In this document: positions 34,676-43,171 of the stretch, in pieces | Position numbering within the stretch: position 1 is the stretch's first letter | Layout: each line of letters opens with the position of its first letter | DNA from: an uncultured Clostridium sp. | GTDB lineage: Bacteria; Bacillota; Clostridia; Lachnospirales; Lachnospiraceae | Length of the DNA stretch: 64,000 bases | NCBI GenBank assembly: GCA_900542035.1 | Contig: UQMJ01000012.1 | Span: 5,973-69,972 of the forward strand | Direction: 5' to 3' | Translations under genes and position numbers: made by a program | The notes under the pieces: generated by a model | Database searches by the model: none | What the model was told of the DNA's origin: nothing | Seen by the model: only the letters and a program-made list of their open reading frames with translations

Positions 34676-36970
34676 ATGAAAACAATTTCTACCAACAGCA
34701 GGCGTATTCTGATTACATTTGTACACTTCCTGTTTTTCGTACTTACCCTGGCCGGCCTCTGTCTGCTCTATGCAAACTCAGATTATGGACAGGGAATCCG
34801 GTGGATCCGCCGTTCTTCTTATGCCGATACCCACGCATTCACTTCCCAGTTTGAATATGATGTGAATCAGATATTTGAGTATGCAAAGTACCGGCAGGTA
34901 TTTGAAACCAATGGCCGTCCGGATATGTCTAAAGTTATTGTAACTGTCAGCGATGGAAATCCTGACAATGAACAGGATTATACTATAAGTGAAATCATCG
35001 ACTATGCCAAGACGCATGGATATGCCCTTAACCAGAATTGGGAAATTGTAGATATTCCTATTTCTGAAGAGGAAATGGAAGAGGAACCGCTTTTATATGT
35101 AACCCAGAAAACCTATGAACCGGACGCGGAATATTCTGAACCCATGGATGCATATATGACGCTGTCTGATATATCCTATGAGGTTTTGTCCCACTTAGGC
35201 GCTTACTCTTATGTCCGTTATAATCTGATAGAAGGAAACAGCAACTTTCATTTTCTTTTATCCTATTGGGAAGACAATTCCAAGCCTCTTCTGTTTTCCA
35301 ATACAGATATGACGGTTGACGAATTCCGTCAATGCGACCGGTACGCCGTCTTCTCTACAGATACCCTGACTGGTCAGTCTAATCTGCCAGAAGAGCCGCT
35401 CTACATCTCTTCAATGCTGGAAAAATACTCTCCTTTTATAGACGGAAATGGGATTTTTCTTGCTGCAGTTGATACTTCCTACAGCCATAACGATGCTTAT
35501 GCCATAGGAAACCAGAAGTTTTTAGAAACCCAGCAAGGGTATTCTGCAGGTTTAGCTTCTCTATTTACCGGCTTTGCAGGCTGCTTAATTACCTTTGTCT
35601 ACCTGGCTTACCATACCGGATGGAAAACCACTGGACATTCTGAACGGTATTTTTTCAAATATGATTTCTTTCCCGTAGAAATCAACATTTTCCTGGCTCT
35701 TGTTATGATTATCGCTGGACTTTATCTCTGCAATAACCTTGGGCTTGCTATTTTGGATTTGATTTTTTCCGATTACGCACTTATTTTCATGGGGCACATT
35801 ATCGATGGCGCTGTCATTTATGTTGTCTGCTTTATACTGGCATTCAGTATAATCCGGCAATACAAAGCAAACATCTTGTGGAAAAATTCTCTTATGAGAA
35901 AATTTTCCCAGGATATGTTCGATTATTTTTCCAAACAGCGTTTTTCTATTTCGCTGATATACTATTATACCGGATTCCTGGCCGTTAATCTGGGATTTGC
36001 TTTTGCGGTTCTTTCTCTATTTTACAATCTGAATGATTTAAGCCACAAACTGCTCCTGCTTCTTCTGGTAATTCTATGGATATCAGGAAACCTGTGGGTT
36101 TTCCAACGACTTTACAAAAAGGCCCTGCAGCAGGACAAACTGAATGAAGCAATTTCCAATATCTCCGGAGGCGACACCCGTTACTGCGTTGATTTAACCC
36201 AGTTCAGCGGGCGGGAACGTTCTATTGCCGAACACATCAACAGCATCGGAAGCGGCTTAGATACTGCTATTCAGGAGCGTGTAAAAAGCGAACGCATGAA
36301 GACAGACTTAATTACCAACGTCTCCCATGACTTAAAAACGCCCCTTACTTCAATTATCAACTATGTAGATTTAATCAAACGGGAAAATATCCAGAATCCT
36401 AAAGTCCAGGAATATCTGGAGGTCCTGGAACAAAAATCCCAGCGTCTGAAAACTTTAACGGAAGACCTGGTTGAGGCGTCAAAAGCCAGTTCCGGAAACT
36501 TAAAGCTGGAAATGGCTGACATTGATTTTGTTGAACTGGTTCAGCAGACAAACGGCGAATTTGAAGAAAAATTTGCCCTCCGTTCCCTGGATCTTATCAG
36601 CAATCTTCCGGAAGAAGCCATTATCATCGAGGCAGATGGCGGCCAGTTGTGGCGTGTACTGGAAAACCTTTACAACAACACGTTTAAATATGCTATGGAG
36701 CACAGCCGCGTCTATGTCGATATGGTTCGCGAGAAAAACCAGGTGCTGTTTACCATTAAAAACATTTCAGATCATCCGTTAAACATTACTGGAAGCGAGC
36801 TGACCGAACGGTTTGTACGCGGAGACGTCTCTCGGACTACCGAAGGCAGCGGCCTTGGCCTCTCCATTGCCCAAAGCCTTACCAGGCTTCAGAATGGTTC
36901 TTTTGACATTATTATCGACGGCGACTTATTTAAGGCCTGCCTGCGCTTCCCAGTCAAATCTGTTTGCTAA
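34676..36970 (+). CDS. Membrane sensor histidine kinase with a large extracellular domain
   Basis: 764 residues from the ATG at 34676. One helix near residues 10-30, an extracellular domain of about 260 residues, then about six membrane helices (about 295-480), a short linker, the HisKA domain with NVSHDLKTPLTSIINYVDLI (phospho-acceptor His) and an HATPase with ENLYNNTFKYA and GSGLGLSIAQSL. It should phosphorylate the adjacent response regulator, 15 bases upstream. The polytopic sensor plus ectodomain resembles clostridial sensors of envelope stress, but its ligand is unknown. Confidence 0.93.
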   Translation: MKTISTNSRRILITFVHFLFFVLTLAGLCLLYANSDYGQGIRWIRRSSYADTHAFTSQFEYDVNQIFEYAKYRQVFETNGRPDMSKVIVTVSDGNPDNEQDYTISEIIDYAKTHGYALNQNWEIVDIPISEEEMEEEPLLYVTQKTYEPDAEYSEPMDAYMTLSDISYEVLSHLGAYSYVRYNLIEGNSNFHFLLSYWEDNSKPLLFSNTDMTVDEFRQCDRYAVFSTDTLTGQSNLPEEPLYISSMLEKYSPFIDGNGIFLAAVDTSYSHNDAYAIGNQKFLETQQGYSAGLASLFTGFAGCLITFVYLAYHTGWKTTGHSERYFFKYDFFPVEINIFLALVMIIAGLYLCNNLGLAILDLIFSDYALIFMGHIIDGAVIYVVCFILAFSIIRQYKANILWKNSLMRKFSQDMFDYFSKQRFSISLIYYYTGFLAVNLGFAFAVLSLFYNLNDLSHKLLLLLLVILWISGNLWVFQRLYKKALQQDKLNEAISNISGGDTRYCVDLTQFSGRERSIAEHINSIGSGLDTAIQERVKSERMKTDLITNVSHDLKTPLTSIINYVDLIKRENIQNPKVQEYLEVLEQKSQRLKTLTEDLVEASKASSGNLKLEMADIDFVELVQQTNGEFEEKFALRSLDLISNLPEEAIIIEADGGQLWRVLENLYNNTFKYAMEHSRVYVDMVREKNQVLFTIKNISDHPLNITGSELTERFVRGDVSRTTEGSGLGLSIAQSLTRLQNGSFDIIIDGDLFKACLRFPVKSVC

Positions 36971-36973
36971 TTG

Positions 36974-37025
36974 AGAAAAGGATTCTCTTCTCTGCATCTG
37001 CAGGAAAAGAATCCTTTTCTTTTTC
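36974..37025. terminator. Bidirectional terminator between convergent genes
   Basis: A 12-bp perfect stem AGAAAAGGATTC/GAATCCTTTTCT with TTTT after it on the plus strand and A-rich sequence on the other side that can give a U-run on the minus strand. Confidence 0.75.
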
Positions 37026-37050
37026 ATTTCCTATTTAATATTTTATAACT

Positions 37051-38733
37051 CTATCCAAAAATTCTCCATGCACAAATAAAGTTATTTGCCCACCAGGAAC
37101 TTAAACTTCTGTGTACTACGCGGCCATTACTGGAAGATGCGTCGATAACGGTTCCGCCTCCGGCTGCAATTCCTACGTGGCCATTTACTACTACAATATC
37201 TCCTGCCTGAATATCTGAGAAATTGTTAATTCTGGTATATCGTCCCACATTTCTCCAACCAGAGGAAGTCAGATAACTCTGCTTTACTCCTACCTGGTTC
37301 AGACACCAGTATACAAAGCCAGAGCAGTCAAATGCATTCGGGCCTTTTGCTCCCCATACATACGGGCAGCCAACTTTCGACTGGGCTACTGCAATTAAGC
37401 TGGAGACACCGCCGCTATTGTGAATCGTACCTCCGCCGCTGCTTCCGCCCGAAGGCTTTCCAGAAGAGCCGCTTCCAGAGGATCCGGAGCTGGAAGGCTT
37501 TTTATTTCCGCCGGAAGAGCTTCCTGACGAACTGCTTCCGGAAGAGGAAGAACTGCTGTTGGCCGGAGCTTTCTTTACATTATCTCCCGTCAGCTTTGCC
37601 AGCGTCTGCGCTCCTACTGTACCATCCGGAGATAAATTATTTCGCTCCTGAAAACTCTTTACTGCCTTTTCTGTAATCTCGCCATAGTATCCGGTAGCAT
37701 TTCCAGCATTCAGATAGCCATACTTGCTCAACAGGGTCTGGACTTTCTTAACCATATCGCTTTCGTCACCCAGACGCAGACCATTGGGGACTGCCTTAGA
37801 GCTATTTAATACTTCTCTGGTAGATGGCCCCAGATAACCGTCTATAATCAGGTCGTTGCGAGACTGGAACTGTTTAATCGCATCTGCCGTATCCTGGCCA
37901 AACGCTCCATCCGGTACTGTCATTAAATACCCCAGGGCTTTCAGCCTTTCCTGTGCAGCCAGTACCACTTCGCTTTTTTCTCCATAAGCGAGAAAATTAG
38001 CCTTAATCTCATCGCTGTATAACAAGTTCATAGTTTTCTGGCCTACTTTTCCGTCTGCCTCCAAACCATTTACCTCTTGAAGCTTCAAAACGGCAGCTTC
38101 TGTAGAATCCCCAAAATTGCCGGTTACCAAATCTGCTGTCGCCAGATATCCCAATTCATACAAACGGCTCTGAAGCTGGGAAATGTCGTCGCCCTCATCG
38201 CCTTTCTGGGCAGCATAGTATTTTGCATTTGGATCCATAATGGCATCGTATGTAGCGCTCCCTACAATACCATCCATTGCCAGTTTATTCTGCCTCTGGA
38301 AAATCTTAACCGCACGCTCTGTCTGCGTTCCATAGTAGTCGGTCGGTTCATCGCTGTCCATAAAGCCCAGTTCCATCAACCGACTCTGCAGATTGACCAC
38401 TGCAGAATGTCTGTCTCCTACTCGGATGTATTCTGGCATCGGTTCGACTTCCGGAACCGTAATTGCGATATTTGGAAGGAGCTGTCCGTCCGGTTCCAGC
38501 GGTGGAATTGACTCCGGCGCTGTCGTAATCTCTACGGTTTCCGTCTCTGCCGCAGACACCCCTTCTTCGATACTGCTGCTTTCTGTCTGGATTGTTCTGG
38601 TTGCCGCTTCTTCACTGCAAGCTGTACTAAATAATCCGACAGATGTAATTGCCGCAGTTAAAGCTGCATATGTATAAAATCTTTTCCAGCTTCTCATTCC
38701 GCGCTGCTTTACTCTCTCGTTTTTCGTTCTCAT
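37051..38733 (-). CDS. Secreted NlpC/P60 peptidoglycan hydrolase with four PG-binding repeats
   Basis: 560 residues from the ATG at 38733 (GAAGGGA ahead). A signal/anchor helix ends at LFSTACSE; the Cys could be a lipobox, though the residues before it are not ideal. Four PG_binding_1 repeats follow (about 95-385; each with a LQSRL-x-x-LG and YYG-x-x-T or FG-x-x-T pattern), then a Ser/Gly linker of about 50 residues, then an NlpC/P60 domain with catalytic Cys in FDCSGFVYW and His in NGHVGIA. It should cut cell-wall stem peptides while bound to the wall. Confidence 0.93.
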   Translation of the reverse strand: MRTKNERVKQRGMRSWKRFYTYAALTAAITSVGLFSTACSEEAATRTIQTESSSIEEGVSAAETETVEITTAPESIPPLEPDGQLLPNIAITVPEVEPMPEYIRVGDRHSAVVNLQSRLMELGFMDSDEPTDYYGTQTERAVKIFQRQNKLAMDGIVGSATYDAIMDPNAKYYAAQKGDEGDDISQLQSRLYELGYLATADLVTGNFGDSTEAAVLKLQEVNGLEADGKVGQKTMNLLYSDEIKANFLAYGEKSEVVLAAQERLKALGYLMTVPDGAFGQDTADAIKQFQSRNDLIIDGYLGPSTREVLNSSKAVPNGLRLGDESDMVKKVQTLLSKYGYLNAGNATGYYGEITEKAVKSFQERNNLSPDGTVGAQTLAKLTGDNVKKAPANSSSSSSGSSSSGSSSGGNKKPSSSGSSGSGSSGKPSGGSSGGGTIHNSGGVSSLIAVAQSKVGCPYVWGAKGPNAFDCSGFVYWCLNQVGVKQSYLTSSGWRNVGRYTRINNFSDIQAGDIVVVNGHVGIAAGGGTVIDASSSNGRVVHRSLSSWWANNFICAWRIFG

Positions 38734-38893
38734 CAAAAAAATCCCTTCTATACATTCAAATACATTCGTGAATACCTGGTGTCACTTTTCCGTGATTTTT
38801 GTCAGATCAGAATTATTTTATCATATTTTGTGCGGAAAGATAACCTATATTTTATACAAATTCTTTAAAATATCCTTAAAAATATTGGACAGC

Positions 38894-38939
38894 AAAAAGG
38901 ACGGATACAAATTCTTCTTTACGAATTTGTATCCGTCCT
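38894..38939 (-). terminator. Strong minus-strand terminator
   Basis: A 17-bp perfect stem (arm AGGACGGATACAAATTC) with an eight-base loop, followed by a U-run on the minus strand. It closes the transcription unit that starts near 39312. Confidence 0.85.
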
Positions 38940-39033
38940 AAAACATATTATCCATTGGACTATACCTCTGTTTCTTTTATCTATATGAATTTTTCTGCGA
39001 AACTTTCATTCGCTTGGATAAAACCCCCGATTA

Positions 39034-39144
39034 TCATATTTTATTTGCTTTATTATCATCCAATCCAAATCTATCATACAACTTTATTGATTTGAATATT
39101 ATGTCGTATGCTATTCCAAGTATCTCATAATACTTTCTCGTCAT
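39034..39144 (-). CDS. Possible 36-residue peptide inside the candidate transcript
   Basis: ATG at 39144 with AGGA nine bases ahead, reading MTRKYYEILGIAYDIIFKSI and continuing to a TGA at 39034. It is the longest frame in the transcript. No family is recognised and AT-rich DNA gives such frames by chance, so coding is only a possibility. Confidence 0.2.
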   Translation of the reverse strand: MTRKYYEILGIAYDIIFKSIKLYDRFGLDDNKANKI

Positions 39145-39318
39145 ATTACAAAATCCTGTACTTTCTGCACGTTGTCCATCTTATTGTAATCATTTGTTAT
39201 ATGTATATCTTTGAATCTTATCTATAATAAAGATTCCTTGGGGATTTGCTAACTAGTACTTTGGACTGTACCTCCTTTACTTAGATTTTTTATTTCTTTA
39301 GTTCTTTTTGATGGTTCC

Positions 39319-39347
39319 ATTATACATAATCCGCTCAGTTTTGTCAA
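39319..39347 (-). promoter_or_regulatory. Perfect consensus promoter
   Basis: Minus strand: TTGACA (39347-39342), 17-base spacer, TATAAT (39324-39319). Both hexamers and the spacing match the sigma-A consensus exactly; predicted start near 39312. Confidence 0.85.
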
Positions 39348-39545
39348 TACTATTTTTAATTTTTTTATTATAATTTTGATATTAATTGAATTGTATAGTA
39401 TTTTTCTGAAAATATATATTTTTTATTCTATTTTACAGCTATTATACTTGTTTCTGCTGTTCTCTGTTTTGCAACTTTTAAAAAGCAAACAGCATCTATA
39501 ATATATACGACGAAAGAGTTCTATATTCAGACAGGAGATAATTCT

Positions 39546-39979
39546 ATGAGGAAAATAAAATGGCAGAATTTTATTATTGTCAGCGCTGCAGCCTGTATGC
39601 TGGCAGGATGCAGTCAGCATACCCCGATTGAAACCGCTGCTAAAATCACTGCTGATGAAACTAATAAAGAACCTGAAATGGAACCAGATGAAACGGAAAG
39701 CAGCGCAGACAAGGCAGAAACTGCAGCCGGAAACGAAGCATCCTTAGCAGATATAAAAAGCCTGGTGGGAATGAACGATGAAGATACTACCGGACTTCTG
39801 GGCGGCGGAGAGGAAAACTGGTCCAATAATTTTTATAGCATCAGTGTACAGAGGACGAAACACAGGTAACCGGATTAATGGGCGTTGAGCCTTCTTATGA
39901 CGGAACATCTTCAGAAGGCGGAAGCAAAAACTGGAAATTATTCTTACCCTCAGTTTTCAGCCGGCTGTCGGAGAATTAA
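39546..39979 (+). pseudogene. Decayed lipoprotein gene (internal deletion and frameshift)
   Basis: The first frame gives 107 residues: a signal peptide with lipobox LAGC, an acidic linker, then LVGMNDEDTTGLLGGGEENW. It breaks off at 39869 after SISVQ. A second frame continues from about 39845 to TAA at 39979 and reads EDETQVTGLMGVEP and GTSSEGGSKNWK, plausible as the C-terminal part of the same protein. In related small lipoproteins of this group the stretch between these two parts is longer, so a deletion with a frame change probably removed it. RBS AGGAG before the ATG. Confidence 0.6.
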
Positions 39980-39993
39980 AATAAATGATCGTT

Positions 39994-40017
39994 AAAAAGC
40001 TTCAGAAGGAGCTTTTT
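39994..40017 (+). terminator. Terminator after the lipoprotein pseudogene
   Basis: Eight-bp stem AAAAAGCT/AGCTTTTT followed by ATTTTG. Confidence 0.65.
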
Positions 40018-40099
40018 ATTTTGCAGAATTTGTGTTCCTGAAGGAATAAAAAAAGCACCAACCCCGCAGCTCTCGGTCTGCAAAATCAGTACTTTTCAG

Positions 40100-40172
40100 T
40101 GCACCTTCAGGGACTCGAACCCTGGACAAATAGATTAAGAGTCTACTGCTCTACCAACTGAGCTAAAGGTGC
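40100..40172 (-). tRNA. tRNA-Lys (anticodon CTT)
   Basis: A 73-base cloverleaf on the minus strand: acceptor GCACCTT/AAGGTGC, D-arm AGCTCAGTTGGTAGAGC, anticodon loop CTCTTAA, T-arm with GGTTCGAGTCC, discriminator A. The CCA end is not encoded. CTT reads AAG lysine codons. Confidence 0.95.
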
Positions 40173-40276
40173 ATTTATAAGATTTTGTTTTGTGCTTGTC
40201 TCAAGCACGTGTGTTAGTATATCGTATCTCCAGGAAAATGTCAATACATTTTTTCAATTTTTTTTATCTTTTTGTC

Positions 40277-40318
40277 AAAGCCGGATTCTTGGGCTCATTT
40301 TTCCTCGAATCCGGCTTT
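40277..40318. terminator. Hairpin downstream of trxA
   Basis: A 12-bp perfect stem AAAGCCGGATTC/GAATCCGGCTTT with an 18-base loop. Neither side has a long U-run beyond the TTT of the stem, so it is a moderate terminator for the minus-strand trmB-trxA transcript. Confidence 0.6.
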
Positions 40319-40364
40319 GTACAACCCCTTATGCTGCGGGCTGATTGTAATTGTCAGCCTTTGC

Positions 40365-40682
40365 TTACAGCGCCTTATCCAGGGCGTCCATCAATACTTC
40401 TCTCTTCTGCACGCCAACCATCTTTGCCTCTACCTGGCCGTTTTTAATAACCAGCAGAGTCGGGATAGACATTACGCCGTATTTCATAGCGATTTCTTCA
40501 TTGTTGTCTACGTTCAGTTTTCCTACTTTTGCCTTTCCATCATACAATTCTGCCAGTTCTTCTACTACCGGAGCCATCATTTTGCATGGGCCGCACCAGT
40601 CTGCATAAAAATCTACCAGTACCGGCTTGTCTGAATTTAATACTTCGCTTTCAAAATTCTGTGTTGTAAATACCATTTCCAT
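40365..40682 (-). CDS. trxA: Thioredoxin
   Basis: 105 residues from the ATG at 40682, chosen because AAGGAG is seven bases ahead; the ATG at 40688 is too close to it. The redox site is ADWCGPCKMM and the cis-Pro loop is SIPTLLVIKNG. It reduces disulfides in the cytoplasm. It is the third gene of a probable trmB - small ORF - trxA transcript. No thioredoxin reductase gene is in the window. Confidence 0.96.
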   Translation of the reverse strand: MEMVFTTQNFESEVLNSDKPVLVDFYADWCGPCKMMAPVVEELAELYDGKAKVGKLNVDNNEEIAMKYGVMSIPTLLVIKNGQVEAKMVGVQKREVLMDALDKAL

Positions 40683-40694
40683 AGTCATTCTCCT

Positions 40695-40859
40695 TTACGA
40701 TTTCTTTTTACATTTGTCATTTTTACATTCCAGCGCTTTGCATACCTCTAAAAAGCAATTTCGTATGTGCAGCGCCTTCCGATCCAATTCTGTTTTGTCA
40801 CAAGTGGCACATCTGAGCCGCCTTACCAGCTTTGGAGGCAGTTTCATGGAATCACCCAT
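40695..40859 (-). CDS. Small Cys/Lys-rich protein between trmB and trxA
   Basis: 54 residues if read from the ATG at 40859, or 50 from the ATG at 40847 (GGGTG six bases ahead, more likely). The sequence includes RRLRCATCDKTELDR, then NCFLEVC and ECKNDKCKKK: six cysteines, two as CxxC pairs and the rest spaced like a metal site. The stop lies just before the trxA ribosome site and the start 30 bases after the trmB stop, so it fits in the operon. Not recognised; a small zinc- or redox-type protein is possible. Confidence 0.55.
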   Translation of the reverse strand: MGDSMKLPPKLVRRLRCATCDKTELDRKALHIRNCFLEVCKALECKNDKCKKKS

Positions 40860-40889
40860 TTTTAACTAGTGTATGCCCAAAACGCCGTT

Positions 40890-41528
40890 TCATACCCGCT
40901 TTGCAATCAGTTTGCAGATTGCGTTTCCCTTTTCCACAAACTTTGTCTCATATTCGGTCATTACATTTCCTTCTGCCATTGGACTGTTGTGAAGATCAAA
41001 GGTTTTTTCCGTAATCTTCCATCCTGCTGCAGGAATTGCTTCCAGAGAGTATTCAAACAGACCCTGATTGTCGGTTTTAAATTCTACGCTTCCATCCTGC
41101 GCCAGAATCTGGTCGTATACAGCCATAAATTCCGGTGATGTCAGGCGTCTCTTTGCGTGTCTGTCTTTTGGCCACGGATCTGAGAAATTCAAATAAATTT
41201 TATTCACTTCCCCCTGCTCAAAAACTTCTGACAGTTCTTTTGCATCCACGCAGAGAAACCAGATGTTTGATAACTCCAGCTCCGCTCTCTTTTGCAGTCC
41301 TCTCAGAAGAACGCTGGGATACCGCTCAATTCCAATATAATTAATCTCTGGATGGGCCTGGGCCAATTCCATAATAAATTTCCCCTTTCCCATGCCAACT
41401 TCTATCTCAATGGGATTATTATTGCCAAACAGCTTTGCCCATTGGCCTTTCTGGTTCTTCGGCTCTTGTACGACATAAGGGCTGGTGCCAATGCTGTCCT
41501 CTGCTCCTTTTATATGACGCAGTCTCAT
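40890..41528 (-). CDS. trmB: tRNA (guanine-N7)-methyltransferase
   Basis: 212 residues from the ATG at 41528, after GGAGGAAGAT; the family usually begins MRLR. It methylates G46 of tRNA using S-adenosylmethionine. Motifs: EVGMGKGKFIMELA (SAM binding), IGIERYPSVLLR, and the TrmB signature NFSDPWPKDRHAKRRL. The C terminus has the substrate-binding TEYETKFVEKG segment. Confidence 0.96.
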   Translation of the reverse strand: MRLRHIKGAEDSIGTSPYVVQEPKNQKGQWAKLFGNNNPIEIEVGMGKGKFIMELAQAHPEINYIGIERYPSVLLRGLQKRAELELSNIWFLCVDAKELSEVFEQGEVNKIYLNFSDPWPKDRHAKRRLTSPEFMAVYDQILAQDGSVEFKTDNQGLFEYSLEAIPAAGWKITEKTFDLHNSPMAEGNVMTEYETKFVEKGNAICKLIAKRV

Positions 41529-41796
41529 ATCTTCCTCCATAAACGTCTCTTTTTCCTACTTTTTTAGTATACATTAATTTCATACTCTTTGGCAAGCTTT
41601 TTTTCACGTTTATCCTCTGTATACCGATCCGTTCAAAACGCAAGCACAACATCTTGTTTTCCAGACAAACGTTTGAATTTAGTCGAAAAAAAATAAATAT
41701 TTTCGGAAAATTTAAGTGCAAATTTTGTCAGAATCTAGTATAATAGAAATAATTAAGTCGATTTTATTATATCATTTACTATAAGGAGGTTTTCAT

Positions 41797-42729
41797 ATGG
41801 GGCAGCCGCTTAATATTTGGGATAAAATACAGCAGGGCGTCAGCGAAACCGAGCGCCTCATCGCACAAAAGGATTATAATAAGGCTATGATTCAGTCCCG
41901 TCAGACTCTGGAAGTCATGGTAAAAGCACTTGGCAATAAGGCTTGTATTGTAGAAAGCGATCTGGCCACTACCATTGACCAGCTGTACGACGGCCGCTGG
42001 ATTGATAAAAGTACGCGGGAACATTACCATAAAATCCGCATTATCGGCAATAAAGCCGCCCACGAAGACAACAACAGCGCGGCCGACGCGACACTGGCTC
42101 TGACTCTGCTTTCTCAGGAAGTTTATGCATTTTCCGATTATAAGACCGAATACCGAAATACCCGTACCATCTATGTTCCAACTGACTCCGGACAGGATTC
42201 CGGCCGTTCCGGCACCCGTTCTTCCTCTGGTTCTCGTTCCGGCCACCGCCCAACTGCCAGAAACGCTTCCTCTGGACGTTCCTCTGGAAACCGACGGCCT
42301 GCAAACCGCAGGAAACGGAAAGGCGGCATTACGTTCCGCGACGTATTCCCATTGCTGGCTATTTTACTGGGAATTATCTTATTAATTGTCCTGATCCGCG
42401 TCTTTATGCCGGACAACAAAGAGGACTCTGCCTCTTCTGCACCGTCTGTTTCTACAGAAGCTGCGCTTCCAGAGACTCCGTCTCCCGAACAGGAGACGAC
42501 TGCCCCTGAATCCGAAACCACCGAAGCTGCTCCGCCAGAAAGCGTTACGTACAAGACGACGGATACGTTAAATGTCCGCGCAGAACCTTCTACCAGCGCC
42601 CGTATCGTTGTCCAGCTCGCCCCTGGAACTACGGTTAATTATGTAGGCGTCCATGACGACTTCTGGAGTATTATCAATTATGACGGCACTGACGTCTATG
42701 TCGCTACCCAATATCTGACTCAAGAATAA
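41797..42729 (+). CDS. DUF4145-like protein with a membrane helix and extracellular SH3b domain
   Basis: 310 residues. The N terminus (about 1-115) is an all-helical DUF4145-like domain (QSRQTLEVMVKALG, RIIGNKAAHED). A Ser/Arg-rich basic linker precedes one membrane helix (about 187-208), then an acidic Ser/Thr/Glu linker and a C-terminal bacterial SH3 domain (DTLNVRAEPSTSARIV). By the positive-inside rule the helical domain is cytoplasmic and the SH3 domain outside. TATAAT at 41739-41744; ATG after TAAGGAGG. Function unknown; it may link a cytoplasmic signal to the wall. Confidence 0.85.
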   Translation: MGQPLNIWDKIQQGVSETERLIAQKDYNKAMIQSRQTLEVMVKALGNKACIVESDLATTIDQLYDGRWIDKSTREHYHKIRIIGNKAAHEDNNSAADATLALTLLSQEVYAFSDYKTEYRNTRTIYVPTDSGQDSGRSGTRSSSGSRSGHRPTARNASSGRSSGNRRPANRRKRKGGITFRDVFPLLAILLGIILLIVLIRVFMPDNKEDSASSAPSVSTEAALPETPSPEQETTAPESETTEAAPPESVTYKTTDTLNVRAEPSTSARIVVQLAPGTTVNYVGVHDDFWSIINYDGTDVYVATQYLTQE

Positions 42730-42735
42730 TTTTTC

Positions 42736-42767
42736 AAAAGCCCTCAAATCTAAGAGGGCTTTTTTTG
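42736..42767 (+). terminator. Terminator before the V-ATPase operon
   Basis: Ten-bp stem AAAAGCCCTC/GAGGGCTTTT with an eight-base loop and a run of T. Confidence 0.85.
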
Positions 42768-42855
42768 TATTTCTGATCATTTTTACTATAGCTTTTTAAA
42801 AGTGGAAGTAGTATAATGTTTGTATTTTTAAAGTACAAAGCAAGGAGGTTCCTTT

Positions 42856-43167
42856 ATGGATAATCTTATTGAAAAAATCTCAGAAATTGAGGCCTCTGCT
42901 TCTTCGATTATGGACAGTGTAAATGACCGCAAGGCTGCACTTTCTGATGAAATCGCCAAACGTACTGCCGCCTTTGACACTCAGTTGGAGGCAGATACCG
43001 AAGCAAAGTTATCTGCTCTCCGGTCCAGTCTGGAAGCTGATTTAAATTCACGTCTGGCCAGGCAGGAAGCCGGAGCACAGGAGGCAGTCCGCTTGTTAAA
43101 TGAGTCCTATGAGTCTCATCATACCGAATACGCCAGACAGTTGTTTGAAGAAATGATAAAGGAGTGA
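42856..43167 (+). CDS. V-type ATPase peripheral-stalk subunit (G/H-like)
   Basis: 103 residues, first gene of the nine-gene V-ATPase operon. Almost entirely charged, helical coiled coil without hydrophobic segments, as in NtpF/AtpH-type stalk subunits that pair with subunit E. A TATAAT at 42812-42817 and GCAAGGAGG before the ATG mark the operon start. The last codons contain the ribosome site of the next gene. Identity rests on composition and position. Confidence 0.75.
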   Translation: MDNLIEKISEIEASASSIMDSVNDRKAALSDEIAKRTAAFDTQLEADTEAKLSALRSSLEADLNSRLARQEAGAQEAVRLLNESYESHHTEYARQLFEEMIKE

Positions 43168-43171
43168 TCGT

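Larger units (their letters stand above)
38894..39312 (-). ncRNA. Candidate structured non-coding transcript, about 420 nt
   Basis: A perfect sigma-A promoter (39347-39319) and the terminator at 38939-38894 define a unit without a convincing gene. Within it are several hairpins: GAATCTT/AAGATTC (near 39230-39205), TATTATG/CATAATA (near 39133-39094) and GCGAA/TTCGC (near 39014). The 13-base element AGGTAYAGTCCAA occurs near the 5' end (39273-39261) and again near the 3' end (38967-38955). The 5' copy is preceded by AAAGGAGG but no start codon follows at the right distance. It matches no RNA family I recognise (not 6S, tmRNA, RNase P or group II domain V). Confidence 0.4.
38734..39545. other. 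AT-rich intergenic interval of 812 bases
   Basis: Clearly richer in A and T than its neighbours. 38734-38890 is the leader and promoter region of the hydrolase gene (TATGATAAAAT near 38812 on the minus strand). 38894-39347 holds a self-contained minus-strand transcription unit, described separately. 39348-39545 is very AT-rich and leads to the plus-strand lipoprotein pseudogene, with a TATAAT at 39497-39502. No open frame longer than about 40 codons looks coding. Confidence 0.6.

Noticed and set aside
37440..37570. Repetitive sequence resembling a tandem repeat array or CRISPR
   Set aside because: It encodes the Ser/Gly linker of the NlpC/P60 protein; spacing is irregular and there are no spacers.
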